The notes: a model not told the origin generated them from the letters alone. DNA of 64,000 nucleotides from Bacteroidetes bacterium 43-16 (GCA_001897525.1 MKTB01000010.1:276794-340793), one strand, 5' to 3'. Numbered from the stretch's first letter, positions 18,301 through 28,800 are shown. Numbers and translations are program-made.

Positions 18301-18325
18301 TTCGTAAGAGGTTAGAATATAATTA

Positions 18326-18333
18326 CAAACATA
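18326..18333 (-). promoter_or_regulatory. Candidate -7 box for the STAND gene
   Basis: Read on the minus strand this is TATGTTTG, which fits the Bacteroidota TAnnTTTG box. It lies 26 bases upstream of the ATG. A matching -33 TTG at the usual spacing is not seen. Confidence 0.35.
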
Positions 18334-18470
18334 ATATTATTTCAATAAAGCTTACACTACTACTAAAAAATAGAAGGATATAAAAGCTAGCCTAAAAATC
18401 ACTAGCTGTAGGGAATGCAATTCTTAGAATGCATTACTCTATTTATAAATGGGACTTTTAGATTCAGAAA

Positions 18471-18634
18471 TTACTTAAAATCCCTGGATGGGAATAATTC
18501 TCCCTGAATAGGTTTTGGGGTATCGGGATTCTTGGCTTCTTTCTTCGTTGGTTTGTCTACGGATCCGAAGTCCCGGACGCCGGAGTCTACGCATCAGGTG
18601 GTTCATGTTGTGCAGGGAATGTGAGATCACATGA
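18471..18634 (-). pseudogene. Decayed 3' end of a second dnaE2 gene
   Basis: This stretch is about 88% identical, by eye, to the last ~165 bases of the intact dnaE2 gene (25860-26025), in the same orientation. The match starts at the TAA stop and ends abruptly inside the gene. A two-base deletion relative to the intact copy, near 18585-18590, shifts the frame, so it is not functional. Sequence left of the stop shows no similarity between the two copies. Together with the alkB relic at 39260-39388, it appears to mark one end of an older SOS cassette. Confidence 0.88.
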
Positions 18635-18743
18635 AATGGTTACAAAGCCAGTTTCGCGGATACGGTCGGTTTGTTACTGCTAGCGGAAACGAGGGGCAAT
18701 ATGTCAAAAATGTATACCAAGGGGCTACAAAACCGCAGCGCCC

Positions 18744-18965
18744 ATGAGTCGTGAAGCGAGAGCCGGAATTGTTATCATGCTTCAAAATGCGGTTACCGAA
18801 ATTGAATTCAACAAAGGATACGTTGCCTACAAAACAAATAAATATACAGACGCTATGGAATGGCTTACCAGAGCAGTCAATAAAGGTCACGAGGAAGCCA
18901 AAACTGTAATGAGTATGGTTAAGGCAAAGCTGGCCACTGCAGCCTATAAAAACGGTCTAAAATAG
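18744..18965 (+). pseudogene. Sel1-repeat-like fragment
   Basis: The frame encodes 73 residues. The part from about residue 24 (GYVAYKTNKYTDAMEWL then RAVNKGHEEAKTVM) reads like one Sel1/TPR-type helical repeat. The first 20 residues do not fit. The DNA just upstream has other broken coding-like frames (for example GRFVTASGNEGQYVKN near 18665-18715). I read it as gene debris next to the recombination junction at 18634. A short real gene cannot be excluded. Confidence 0.35.
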
Positions 18966-19080
18966 AATGAGAAATGTGTGTGCGCAATACTTTAGAGCTC
19001 CCAAGTCATCTGGACGACGAAGGTTACCAAGCTTTAATTATGAGCCATGCTGAGATGCATATGTTTCACTAAAGCAGAGC

Positions 19081-19212
19081 ATGGATGAGCTAATCGGAGA
19101 TATCACATTTGTTTCTTTACGCGAAGACCATCCGCTTGCTATCATAGAAGCAATTGAACGCTTCGAAGAACTGCACCTAGCAGATGAAGAGGTTATAATC
19201 AGGCAGAATTAA
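19081..19212 (+). CDS. Short frame of unknown function (43 aa)
   Basis: ATG to TAA, encoding an acidic helical peptide (ITFVSLREDHPLAIIEAIER then an acidic tail). Composition is coding-like and it is followed 38 bases later by a good hairpin terminator at 19250-19269, which supports transcription from the left. It may be the remaining C-terminus of a larger, lost gene. Confidence 0.35.
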   Translation: MDELIGDITFVSLREDHPLAIIEAIERFEELHLADEEVIIRQN

Positions 19213-19249
19213 TGAATTCTTATCCCGAACACAAGATTTTAAAAACAAA

Positions 19250-19269
19250 AGCCATCCTCACGGATGGCT
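19250..19269 (+). terminator. Hairpin terminator
   Basis: AGCCATCC / GGATGGCT, an exact 8-bp stem with loop TCAC, followed by TTCTTATT. It could end transcription of the 43-codon frame. Confidence 0.6.
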
Positions 19270-19310
19270 TTCTTATTAGAAAGTATGTGCTTCCAAATAA
19301 TAAATTACCC

Positions 19311-19509
19311 GGTCGCTCCCTTAGTGTTAAAATCAGCAATACGCTTTTTCTAAACATCTATACGGACTTTCACCGATACGCCGGGAATGTCTGTAATAAA
19401 GGGATATACTCTTAATTAGATTGTTCATTTCTTTTTTTCTTTGAAGTAAAGATATATCAAGAAAAGCTAATAAAAATATAAATATATGCTTGGTCGCTCC
19501 CTTAGTGTT
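19311..19509. repeat. 18-bp direct repeat pair in a gene-free region
   Basis: GGTCGCTCCCTTAGTGTT occurs exactly at 19311-19328 and again at 19492-19509, 181 bases apart. Each copy is followed by unrelated AT-rich sequence, and no open frame of note lies between. It could be attachment-site remains, a small recombination footprint or a two-unit array. I saw no third copy in the window. Confidence 0.6.
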
Positions 19510-19993
19510 TATAACAGAAAACGTACTTGCAACGTCTCGCCAAGCACATATAAATAAATACGAGCATTTGGGATACATAGATTAAAAAGAACTGTTAAAT
19601 GCAAATAAGGCCCCAAACTTTTTAGACAATTCACACGAATTCCTATTTCGAGGCTACTATATGTTCAGCAATCAATAAGGAGGATTCACGTATATTTTAT
19701 CCATACTTTCTTATAGAAAGCGCGGACAAGGCAGAGTTCAACCATCGGATATTACATCTACAAGAAAACTGAATAGACCAAAATAGATCAAAAAGGACGA
19801 ATGATAGTCCATCACAAATTAGCTTAACTTTAAGCTGTAATAAAGAGCACAAATACATTTATGGGCATAACTTTATATACGTAAACTACCTGTTGCTAAC
19901 GGGCAATTCCGAACCAATCAGCAAGCGTTGGATTCTGAACCGTTGCAACTATTTCGGTGTATAAAATGTTCTTTATATGTAAACGAGAATACT
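19510..19993. other. Intergenic gap upstream of ligD
   Basis: AT-rich, without a convincing gene. A minus-strand frame at 19333-19578 covers part of it but has unnatural composition and spans one repeat copy. No clear promoter box with correct spacing was found before ligD. Confidence 0.4.
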
Positions 19994-22666
19994 ATGGCAC
20001 TTACTTTATACAAACAAAAGCGGTCGTTTAAAGACACTCCGGAACCCGTAGGTGGAAAACCTGAAACTGAGCAGCTTCGCTTTGTCGTTCAGAAGCACGA
20101 CGCTACGCGTCTACACTATGATTTCCGTCTTGAAATAAACGGTGTGCTGAAAAGCTGGGCTGTACCCAAAGGACCCTCACTCAATCCTGAAGATAAAAGG
20201 TTGGCGATGGAGGTCGAAGACCATCCGTACGACTATAAGGACTTTGAGGGTATTATACCTAAGGGGAATTATGGCGCTGGTACTGTGATTGTCTGGGACG
20301 AAGGTACATATGAGCCTCTTGGCGAATTTGCCAATAAAAAACTGGCGGAAAAGGATCTGTATAAGCAGTGGAAATCTGGCAGTATCAAAATTCTGCTTAA
20401 AGGCAAAAAGCTAAAAGGTGAGTTTGCTCTGGTTAAAATGAAAGGCCGTCAGGAAAACGCCTGGCTGTTGATCAAACATAAAGACCGGTACGCCTCCGAC
20501 AATGATATAACCACGAAGGACAAATCTGTAGTTTCAAAAAAGACGCTAGAGCAAATTGAAAAGGCTGGTGAAAAAAATGTGGCAAAAGAAGCTGTTGAGA
20601 AATCGGTAAAGAAGGCCGGTACTCCTAAAAAAGCTGTTGCCCCTAAAAAAACAGCATCTAAATCTGTCCGTAAGCCGGTTGCTAATAAGGCTGTGGATAA
20701 ACTCTTAGCTGATGCTCCAAAGGCAGCCTTTCCTAAATTTATCAAACCCATGTTGGCTACCTTAGTCGACGAACCGTTCGATGCTGATGATTGGGAATAT
20801 GAGGTAAAATGGGACGGTTACCGCGCACTAACCTTTAAGAACGAAAAGAAGACAATGCTATTATCGCGCAATGAAAAGTCCTTTTCTGATAAGTTCTTTC
20901 CCGTGATGGAAGCGCTGGAAGATTGGGATGACCAGATGGTCGTCGATGGTGAGGTGGTTGCTATGGATAAGGATGGTCTACCTAGTTTTAATATTCTCCA
21001 GAACTGGAAGAATGAGGAAGATGGGCAGCTGCAGTACTATGTTTTTGATATCCTATGGTATAAAGGTAAAAATCTGATGGGACTACCTTTGACAGAGCGC
21101 AAGACAATCCTTGAGGCAATAATCCCAAAAGATCACCCAACTATCAAGTTAAGCGATAGTCTGAACGTTGCCGGAACGACGCTATTTAAGCAGGTATCAA
21201 AGATGGGACTGGAAGGGATCATGGCCAAGCGATCAAATAGCACTTACGTTGCTGGCGACCGCTCGAAGGACTGGCTCAAGATTAAAGCACAAAAACGGCA
21301 GGAAGTCGTCATCGGTGGGTATACGCGAAACGAAGGCAGCTCTAAAGCATTCAGTTCTCTGCTGCTGGGTGTATTTGAAGGTAAGAAGTTTGTTTATGTA
21401 GGTAAGGCAGGAACAGGTTTTAAAGCTAAGGAGCAAAAGGAACTTCTCGAACTCTTCGAACCACTTATCCGCAAAACCAGTGCATTCAATGAGAAACCTA
21501 ACGTCGAAAAGCCATCCCGATTCCGTCCGAACCCTCCCAAAGCAGAGGTGGTCTGGTTAAAACCTGAGCTCGTTTGTGAAGTACACTATACCGAGATTAC
21601 ACCTGATGGTGTTTTCCGGCATCCTGCTTTTATCGCGATGAGGGATGATAAAGAGGCTTCTTCGGTTAAGGCAGAGCGCGAGGTTGAGACCGAGGAAATT
21701 GTTGAAGAAGAATCATCCAGTCCGCAAAAGAAAAGAAGTGCGCCGAAAAAAGTTGTTGTTCAGCATAAAAGTAAGCAGGCCGTTAAAGTTGGAGGAAAGG
21801 AGCTTGTGTTTTCCAATCAAGATAAGGTACTATGGCCTGATGACGGCTTTACGAAAGGCGAACTTATTGATTACTATTCCGAAATTTCTAAGTACATCCT
21901 ACCGCATTTAAAGGACCGCCCGATGTCTCTTCACCGTTTTCCTAACGGCATCGATAAGCAGAGCTTTTACCAGAAAGACATGACAGATAAGGTTCCGGAT
22001 TGGGTCGAATTGTTTCCTTATAAGTCAGAGGATGACGACGAGCAAAAGAATTACATGCTTTGCCAGAATAAGGCAGCACTTCTATATATGGCGAATCTGG
22101 GAGCGATTGACGTTAATCCCTGGAACAGCACTGTAGAACATCCCGATCATCCGACCTGGTGCGCATTGGATTTAGACCCTGATAAGAGTAATACATTCGA
22201 TCAGGTTATCGAAGTTGCACAGGCGATCCACGAGTTCCTGGAAGAAATAAAGGTGCGATCGTATCCTAAAACTTCCGGTTCGACCGGTATCCATATCTAT
22301 ATTCCACTTGGAAGCCAGTACACCTATGATCAGTCGCAGCTATTTGCGAAAGCTATCGCCAGTCAGATCAATCAGCAATTTGACTTCACGAGTATAGAGC
22401 GGATGACGAGCAAGCGGAAAGGAAAGATTTATATTGATTATCTCCAGAATCGACCGGGAGCCACACTGGCTGCTCCTTACAGCGTAAGGCCTAAGCCGGG
22501 AGCAACTGTATCCATGCCTCTACATTGGGATGAAGTAAGGAAGGGATTGAAGATGGATGACTTTACCATCGAGAATGCTCTGAAACGTGTCCAATCCGAA
22601 GGCGATATATTCAAGCCGGTTCTTGGCAGAGGAATTAATTTAAAAAGTATTTTAGCGAAGATGTAG
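19994..22666 (+). CDS. ligD: Multidomain ATP-dependent DNA ligase D
   Basis: About 890 residues from the ATG at 19994, chosen because MALTLYKQKRSF is the usual start (a longer in-frame start at 19928 adds 22 atypical residues). Domain order is phosphoesterase, ligase, polymerase. The first has VVQKHDATRLHYDFRLE and GIIPKGNYGAGTV. The ligase has EVKWDGYRA with the AMP-accepting Lys272. A Lys/Glu-rich linker follows, then a primase-like polymerase with ALDLDPDK and YPKTSGSTGIHIYIP. It repairs double-strand breaks by end joining, normally recruited by Ku. No ku gene is in this window. It ends against a convergent pyrophosphatase gene with a shared hairpin. Confidence 0.93.
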   Translation: MALTLYKQKRSFKDTPEPVGGKPETEQLRFVVQKHDATRLHYDFRLEINGVLKSWAVPKGPSLNPEDKRLAMEVEDHPYDYKDFEGIIPKGNYGAGTVIVWDEGTYEPLGEFANKKLAEKDLYKQWKSGSIKILLKGKKLKGEFALVKMKGRQENAWLLIKHKDRYASDNDITTKDKSVVSKKTLEQIEKAGEKNVAKEAVEKSVKKAGTPKKAVAPKKTASKSVRKPVANKAVDKLLADAPKAAFPKFIKPMLATLVDEPFDADDWEYEVKWDGYRALTFKNEKKTMLLSRNEKSFSDKFFPVMEALEDWDDQMVVDGEVVAMDKDGLPSFNILQNWKNEEDGQLQYYVFDILWYKGKNLMGLPLTERKTILEAIIPKDHPTIKLSDSLNVAGTTLFKQVSKMGLEGIMAKRSNSTYVAGDRSKDWLKIKAQKRQEVVIGGYTRNEGSSKAFSSLLLGVFEGKKFVYVGKAGTGFKAKEQKELLELFEPLIRKTSAFNEKPNVEKPSRFRPNPPKAEVVWLKPELVCEVHYTEITPDGVFRHPAFIAMRDDKEASSVKAEREVETEEIVEEESSSPQKKRSAPKKVVVQHKSKQAVKVGGKELVFSNQDKVLWPDDGFTKGELIDYYSEISKYILPHLKDRPMSLHRFPNGIDKQSFYQKDMTDKVPDWVELFPYKSEDDDEQKNYMLCQNKAALLYMANLGAIDVNPWNSTVEHPDHPTWCALDLDPDKSNTFDQVIEVAQAIHEFLEEIKVRSYPKTSGSTGIHIYIPLGSQYTYDQSQLFAKAIASQINQQFDFTSIERMTSKRKGKIYIDYLQNRPGATLAAPYSVRPKPGATVSMPLHWDEVRKGLKMDDFTIENALKRVQSEGDIFKPVLGRGINLKSILAKM

Positions 22667-22668
22667 CG

Positions 22669-22692
22669 TGGTATAACAAAAAAATTATACCA
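22669..22692. terminator. Bidirectional hairpin between ligD and the pyrophosphatase gene
   Basis: TGGTATAA / TTATACCA, an exact 8-bp stem with an A-rich loop. It starts right after the ligD stop and overlaps the last codons of the convergent gene. It could stop transcripts from both sides. Confidence 0.5.
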
Positions 22693-23491
22693 TGCTTATT
22701 CGTGATACCCGTATCAGGATTTCATCTTGTTGAAATCGCTTCTCAAGGTCAGATTTTAAGGTATTCCAAAACTCCTTTTCAGCAGTAACTGTCATCACCT
22801 CGAATATAATCAGTTTGTCCTCCTCAGCACTATCGTTATGGCCATGCCAAATACCCTTTACAGGTGATCTGTGATAAACCGTTACGCCTCCAAATTTATC
22901 CAGTAATAAGTCGCGTAACTTATCGAAATGGCTGTCGGGAAAACTTTTTCCATCTTGATTATGCAATGGTACAAAGATTTCAAAAAGAAGTTTCTTGGTA
23001 CCGATGTCTTTACACTTTTGGATTAGCTTAGTTGACTGGCTAGCGGATATGCGTCTTTCTACTGTAATACGTTTCCCTTCCAGCTGCATATAGTTAATAA
23101 AGAAAGCCTCCAATTCGGTAACAATTTGCTTAGGAAGATCTTTTATGGTATCCACTTTACTATAAATCTCAGATTCAACGGGAATCGCAATAAATCGGTC
23201 ATTGCGTATTGATTTACTGCTTTGGGCAGATTCTGTTTGACTGATAACAAAAGCTCCAATGATCCGGCACTCTACCGAGCAGCCAGGGAAAGTTGGAAAT
23301 TCAGAAATCACGATGACGTCCAACGGATCACCGTCTTCGCCTTTTGTACCCGGCAAGAAACCAAAGTCGTATGGGAATGCCATTCCCGCTGGTAACAGCT
23401 TCTTCAACATCATCTGTCCATTTAGTGGATCATAGGTGAATTTCTGCCTGCTGCCTGCAGGCGTTTCTATTGTTATCGAAAATGTATCCAT
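22685..23491 (-). CDS. Inorganic pyrophosphatase with an extra C-terminal domain
   Basis: 268 residues against ~175 for a normal class I pyrophosphatase. The N-terminal part has YDFGFLPGTKGEDGDPLDV, with the signature D-x-D-P-x-D at residues 53-58 that binds the catalytic metal ions. From about residue 167 a second unit begins (LFEIFVPLHN, then LLLDKFGGVTVYHRSP and KLIIFEVMTV). It resembles a free-standing family of small uncharacterised proteins. The enzyme should split pyrophosphate to phosphate. A link with the convergent ligD, whose ligase and polymerase reactions release pyrophosphate, is attractive but only inferred. It is transcribed singly, with a terminator just upstream ending the SDR gene. 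Confidence 0.78.
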   Translation of the reverse strand: MDTFSITIETPAGSRQKFTYDPLNGQMMLKKLLPAGMAFPYDFGFLPGTKGEDGDPLDVIVISEFPTFPGCSVECRIIGAFVISQTESAQSSKSIRNDRFIAIPVESEIYSKVDTIKDLPKQIVTELEAFFINYMQLEGKRITVERRISASQSTKLIQKCKDIGTKKLLFEIFVPLHNQDGKSFPDSHFDKLRDLLLDKFGGVTVYHRSPVKGIWHGHNDSAEEDKLIIFEVMTVTAEKEFWNTLKSDLEKRFQQDEILIRVSRISMV

Positions 23492-23548
23492 GTTAATTTA
23501 AAAAAAGTTACGCTCTCTACGTTCCGGATAATACAGCTGCTATTGAAA

Positions 23549-23579
23549 ATGCCCCAAGACTTACAATGTCCTGGGGCAT
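23549..23579 (-). terminator. Terminator after the SDR gene
   Basis: ATGCCCCAAGAC pairs with GTCCTGGGGCAT (11 of 12) around a 7-base loop, eight bases beyond the SDR stop on the minus strand. Confidence 0.65.
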
Positions 23580-23586
23580 ATATTCT

Positions 23587-24291
23587 TTATTTTGTTTTAG
23601 TCGGACGAACTTCAATTTTGCTCGGTAAGACGTTGGGATTCATTTTTAATAAGTCAACGATAAGCTGCCCAATATCGGCCGGCTGAATTTTCCAACCATC
23701 TTCTTCATTCGGTACATGATCATTGAAGTGTGATGTCACCGACCCCGGCATAATGGTGGTGCATTTTATATCGTAGTTACGCAGGTCAAGCATAGCAGCC
23801 TGTGTAAATCCTACCAACCCAAATTTAGACGCATTGTAACCCGCTCCATTCGCAAAAAAGTTTGTTCCGGCCAAGGATGCGATTGAAATGTAGTATCCCT
23901 TGTTTTGTTTCAATTGTTCTACAGTGGCTTTCAGTGTATGAAATGCACCAGTCAGGTTGGTGTCAATCATCGCATTCCAATCTTCAAGAGTCAATTCATC
24001 TACGGGTGCAAATTTCCCTAAACCTGCATTGGCAACGACTATATCCAGCTTTCCGAATTTTTGCAATATCTGATCAACGGCTTGCACCTCGTTTTCGAAG
24101 TTCTTTACATCAGCCTGAATGGCTAACACATTTTGGTTGCCCAGCTCTTGCGTAGCCTTTTCCACATCCTGTATGTTTCTTCCTGATATGGCCACCTTGA
24201 CACCTGCTTCGATTAGGGCTTTTGCTATTCCAAAACCTATACCTTTTGTTCCTCCGGTTATGTAAGCTACCTTATCCTGTATGTTCTGCAT
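23587..24291 (-). CDS. Short-chain dehydrogenase/reductase
   Basis: A 234-residue classical SDR: TGGTKGIGFGIA (NADP-binding glycine motif, residues ~14-25), NAGLG, a Ser in ISIASLAG and YNASKFG with the catalytic Tyr and Lys. It probably reduces or oxidises a carbonyl substrate with NAD(P)H in the cytoplasm. 3-oxoacyl-ACP-reductase-like annotation is common for such sequences, but the substrate cannot be read from sequence. It has its own terminator and no clear operon partner, so its presence among DNA repair genes may be incidental. Confidence 0.88.
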   Translation of the reverse strand: MQNIQDKVAYITGGTKGIGFGIAKALIEAGVKVAISGRNIQDVEKATQELGNQNVLAIQADVKNFENEVQAVDQILQKFGKLDIVVANAGLGKFAPVDELTLEDWNAMIDTNLTGAFHTLKATVEQLKQNKGYYISIASLAGTNFFANGAGYNASKFGLVGFTQAAMLDLRNYDIKCTTIMPGSVTSHFNDHVPNEEDGWKIQPADIGQLIVDLLKMNPNVLPSKIEVRPTKTK

Positions 24292-24428
24292 ATAAATTGT
24301 TGTGAAAGATTTTTTGATTATGCTTTATATCTAAAATGATACCGAATATATAAAGTTAACCAATAAAATTCGAGATAGTTCAATTGATTTTACGCCTATT
24401 TCTTGACCTAGGCATTTAAAAATAGGGC

Positions 24429-25796
24429 TTACAGACTATTTAAATGTACCTTGTTTGGATATTTTTGTGCATAGTTCAAAATTAATTGGTTCATATAGTA
24501 ATTTCCGGTGTATCGGTCCAAGCCTACTTTAATATCCGATATATCCTGGATCTGGCTATCCTGTTCGATGTAGCCCATTCCATAAAAGTTACCTTTTTCC
24601 ATCCATATGCAGCTCTTTTCTTCTCTTTCACGCCCTTTATCCATAATTGCGAATGTTGGTAGGCTGCTATCCAGCGCATATAGTGCTTCGTCCACTAAAT
24701 CATTGTGCTGATTAAGGGGTGGCAGTTGAGTTGTATCTATCGTTTGCAACATTTCCTGACGTGACTGTTTCGCTGTTGTGAATCTGCAAAGTCTGCGGTC
24801 GATACCGTACTTCTCCACAATACCATTGAGCATCTTTACAGCTTCATACTCCCGGTTTACCACGGTAAAGCAAGTTACATATTTAGAAACTTTACCTACT
24901 GCAATCCGCTTATATCCTGCCAGGTCTTCATACACAAACAGCCCAAACTTTGGCTCGAACTTTTTAAGTGCTCTGTTGTGTGCAGGCCAGTGCTGCTTTA
25001 TTTCGGCACATTCCAAAAGTAGTGCCATCAGCTCTGTTGCGCATATTACTGACGAGATGGAATGTATTTCCCGAAGAAAGTTCTGACGCTGGGGATTGAT
25101 ATTGTGACCGGAAAAGTGCTGGCCTACCCTTTTCTTAATATTCAATGCTTTGCCGATGTAAATAATCTTTCCTTTGGCATTGTGAAAATAATACACACCG
25201 GGCCGTTCCGGCAGTACTTCAAATTGCTCTTCAGGTAAATTGGGTGGCAGACGCTGATCTTTGGATGTAACTTTGATCATCTGCTTTATAATACCTTCAT
25301 CATCCCATTCCAAGAGTTTGGAAAAAAGTATAGTAGTTGCATCACAATCGCCTCCGGCACGGTGCCTGTTGGCAATCGGAATATCCAGATCATCACAAAG
25401 CCGACCTAAACTATAAGATTTGAAACCAGGTTTGATTTTCTTAGCGGTACGTACCGTACATAATTTTTTTGCTGTCCATTTATAGCCGCACTCGCTCAGC
25501 TGGTGTCGAATAAAGGAATAGTCAAAGTTTACGTTATGTGCAACAAAGATACGCCCCTCAAGTAATGTATATACCTGCTGTGCGATATCGCCAAATATTG
25601 GTGCGTCGCGCACCATGTTGTTGTCAATTCCGGTCAGTCCAAAAATGGCAAGTGGGATATCCTTCTCTGGATTGATCAGTGTATCAAATCTGTCAATAAC
25701 CTCCGTGCCATTGTGTATACGGATTGCTATTTCTGTCATGCGGCTTCCACGCGCATTCCCACCTGTAGTTTCAATATCAACGATAGCGTATTCCAT
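24429..25796 (-). CDS. DnaQ-type exonuclease fused to a GIY-YIG (UvrC-like) nuclease domain
   Basis: 455 residues. Residues 1-~165 form a 3'-5' exonuclease of the DEDDh type: AIVDIETTGG (Asp7, Glu9), FVAHNVNFDY and HRAGGDCDAT with the His/Asp. At ~195-280 is a GIY-YIG domain with RPGVYYFHNAKGKIIYIGKA and VGQHF. The remaining ~170 residues are unassigned. Such fusions resemble E. coli Cho plus DnaQ and are taken to act in repair or proofreading. It follows dnaE2 by 63 bases on the same strand, so it is probably the fourth gene of the SOS mutasome operon and could supply proofreading or incision. Confidence 0.87.
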   Translation of the reverse strand: MEYAIVDIETTGGNARGSRMTEIAIRIHNGTEVIDRFDTLINPEKDIPLAIFGLTGIDNNMVRDAPIFGDIAQQVYTLLEGRIFVAHNVNFDYSFIRHQLSECGYKWTAKKLCTVRTAKKIKPGFKSYSLGRLCDDLDIPIANRHRAGGDCDATTILFSKLLEWDDEGIIKQMIKVTSKDQRLPPNLPEEQFEVLPERPGVYYFHNAKGKIIYIGKALNIKKRVGQHFSGHNINPQRQNFLREIHSISSVICATELMALLLECAEIKQHWPAHNRALKKFEPKFGLFVYEDLAGYKRIAVGKVSKYVTCFTVVNREYEAVKMLNGIVEKYGIDRRLCRFTTAKQSRQEMLQTIDTTQLPPLNQHNDLVDEALYALDSSLPTFAIMDKGREREEKSCIWMEKGNFYGMGYIEQDSQIQDISDIKVGLDRYTGNYYMNQLILNYAQKYPNKVHLNSL

Positions 25797-25859
25797 GCTA
25801 TATTTTTTCAGTTATCAATCTGTACTTGCGAATCTCCATGCATACGCAGCACATTTTAT

Positions 25860-28800
25860 TTATTTAAAATCCCTGGATGGGAATAGTTCTCCCTGTATGG
25901 ATTTCGGGCTATCTGGGTTCTTTGTTTCTTTCTTCGTTGGTTTGTCTACGGACCCGAAGTCCCGGACGCCAGATTCTATACGCATCAGGTGGTTCATGTT
26001 GTGTAGGGAATGTGAAATCACATGGATCACCTCACCCTCGATCTGCACCTGGCCAGTAACCAACAGCAAGCGTGATTGCAGGATAACTTTGCGAAAATGT
26101 TCAAAGGTCTTGCCAAATACGACCAGATTTGCAAAGCCGGTTTCGTCTTCTATTGTAATAAAAAGCACGCCTTTGGCTGTTCCGGGTCGTTGCCTGACCG
26201 TGACCAATCCACAGACTTTCACCAGTGCGCCATCCTGTAAGGTATTCAACCTACCGGCCGGCATTACATTTAAGGCATCCAGCTTTGGTCTGGCGAAGCT
26301 AACGGGATGTGCTTTCAGCGATAAGGTCGTCGCTGCGTAATCCTGCATTACGTGCTCCATTGCGGTTAACACTGGAAGCTCAACTTTCTCTTCGTGCTCT
26401 GTATCCGATGGCTGTCCATGAAACATTCCTGTCGGGTGATCTGCCAAGGCTGACACATGCCATAGTGCTTCCCTCCGATCCAGCATAATGGAACGAAAAG
26501 CATCGGCATCAGCCAAGCGCTCCAATGCTGCCGGGCTCACCTGTGCATTCAATAGTTCGTTGATTGTCTGGTATGACTTTGTCCTGCCTGCCATCAGTGA
26601 CTGTATATCTTCCTCACGCATTCCTTTTACCTGTCTAAAGCCCAGACGTAACGCAAAATAGTTACCTGACTTTTCCTCCAGTGTGTTGTCCCAACTGGAG
26701 TAATTGATATCGACCGGCCTGACCTCAACCCCATGCCGACGTGCATCGATCACAATCTGTGCCGGCGAATAGAAGCCCATGGGCTGGCTGTTGAGCAACG
26801 AAGCGGCAAATACATCGGGATAGTAGCATTTGATCCAGGAAGATATATAGACCAGCAGTGCAAAGCTTGCGGCGTGGCTTTCGGGAAAGCCGTAGCTACC
26901 GAATCCTTCCAGTTGCTTGAACACCCGTTCTGCAAAATCCTGCTCATATCCCCTGTTTACCATGCCGTCCACCAACTTCTTGCGCCAGGTTGTAACCTGC
27001 CCTTTGGGTGCTTTAAAGGTTGCCATACTCCTACGCAGTCCATCTGCTTCCGTAGGTGTGAAGCCAGCTGCCACGATAGCGATCTCCATCGCTTGCTCTT
27101 GGAACAGGGGTACTCCCAGCGTCCTGCCCAAGATATCTTCCAGCTCCTGTGAAGGGTACTCGACCGGTTCCTCGTTGTTGCGACGTCGAAGATAGGGATG
27201 GACCATATCCCCTTGAATTGGGCCGGGCCTTACAATGGCTACTTCAATTACCAGATCGTAGAAATTCCGAGGCTTCAGTCGGGGCAGCATAGACATCTGT
27301 GCGCGGCTTTCGATCTGGAAGACACCTAATGTATCCGCATGGCTGATCATATCATACACCTTCGAATCATCCTGCGGAATAGTTGCCAATGTGAGGTTCC
27401 GGTTATAATGTTGTTTGATCAAGTCAAAACCCTTGCGGATGCATGTCAACATGCCCAATGCCAGTACATCGACCTTTAGAAATCCTAACGTTTCCACGTC
27501 ATCCTTGTTCCACTCAATATTGGTGCGATCCTGCATCCGTGCGTTGATGATCGGACATAGGTCGTACAGTTTATTCTGCGTAATCACAAAACCTCCGGTG
27601 TGCTGCCCGAGCTGGCGGGGAAAGGAAATATATTCGTGCGTCAGCTCTAGAACCTTTCTCAGATAGGGATCATTGGCATCGAAGCCTGCCGATGTAGGTG
27701 CTCCTTTGCCGGAATACCAGTCTTCAGTAAACTCGTATGCCGACTTGGCCAGCTTATCGACCGCATCAACAGAAAGACCCATTGCCTTCCCGACGTCGCG
27801 GACGGCGCCCTTCCAGTGCACCTGTGTAACTGTTGCTACAATACCGGCCCGATCACGCCCGTACTTACTGTAGATATACTGCATTACCTCTTCCCGTCGT
27901 TCGTGCTCGAAATCGACATCAATATCCGGTGGCTCATTCCGTGCATCTGACATAAAGCGTGCAAAGAGTAGTTTGAATTTAGAAGGATTGACCGAAGTAA
28001 TACCCAGGCAGAAACAGACAACTGAATTGGCTGCAGAGCCGCGGCCCTGGCAGAGGATATCACGCTGCCTGGCAAAACGAACCAGATCGTACACGGTCAG
28101 AAAATAGGATGCATAATTTCTTCGCTCGATAAAGGCCAGTTCCATTTCAATGGTCTCCTTTATCTTCCGGTCCAATTCATCGCCGAACATTTCGCGCGCG
28201 CCTTTCCATGTCAGGTAAACCAGCTCTTCCATTGGCGTGCGCCCTTCGGATACAATTTCTTCGGGATAAATGTATTTCAGTTCATCCAATGAAAAGGTAC
28301 AGGCGTCTACGATCGACAGTGTATTCGTAATTGCATGCGGGTATTGGCGGAACAGACGGTGCATCTCGTCAATCGGCTTTAGGTAGCGCTCGGCATTGGC
28401 ATGAATGCGAAAGCCGGCAGTGCTAATCGTACATTTTTCGCGAATGCAGGTGAGTACATCCTGTAAGGGCCTCCGCTCCGGACTGTGGTAATGAACATCG
28501 TTTACCGCCACCATAGGAACACGGAACTGCTCTTCCAGCTGTGCCAGTCGATATAGCTTCTTCTGGTCATCACCGCTGTACAGAAAAGAAGCTGCTAAGT
28601 ATAGGTTGTTTCCAAAAGCTGCTTTATACTCTTCCAGGGCTTTTATGAATGTGATATCAAATTCAAAATTACGGTCGAGCACAGCGGGCGGTATAATGAC
28701 AAATTTGATGTCTTTAGCATGATTGTACACATCGGACTTATAAAGATGACAGTCGCCTTTTTCTGCACGCAGATTGCCTTTGGTCAGCAGTGCTGAAAGC

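Noticed and set aside
19333-19578. An 81-codon minus-strand frame spanning the direct repeat
   Set aside because: Composition is not coding-like, and it ends or starts within the repeat region without a ribosome-binding context.
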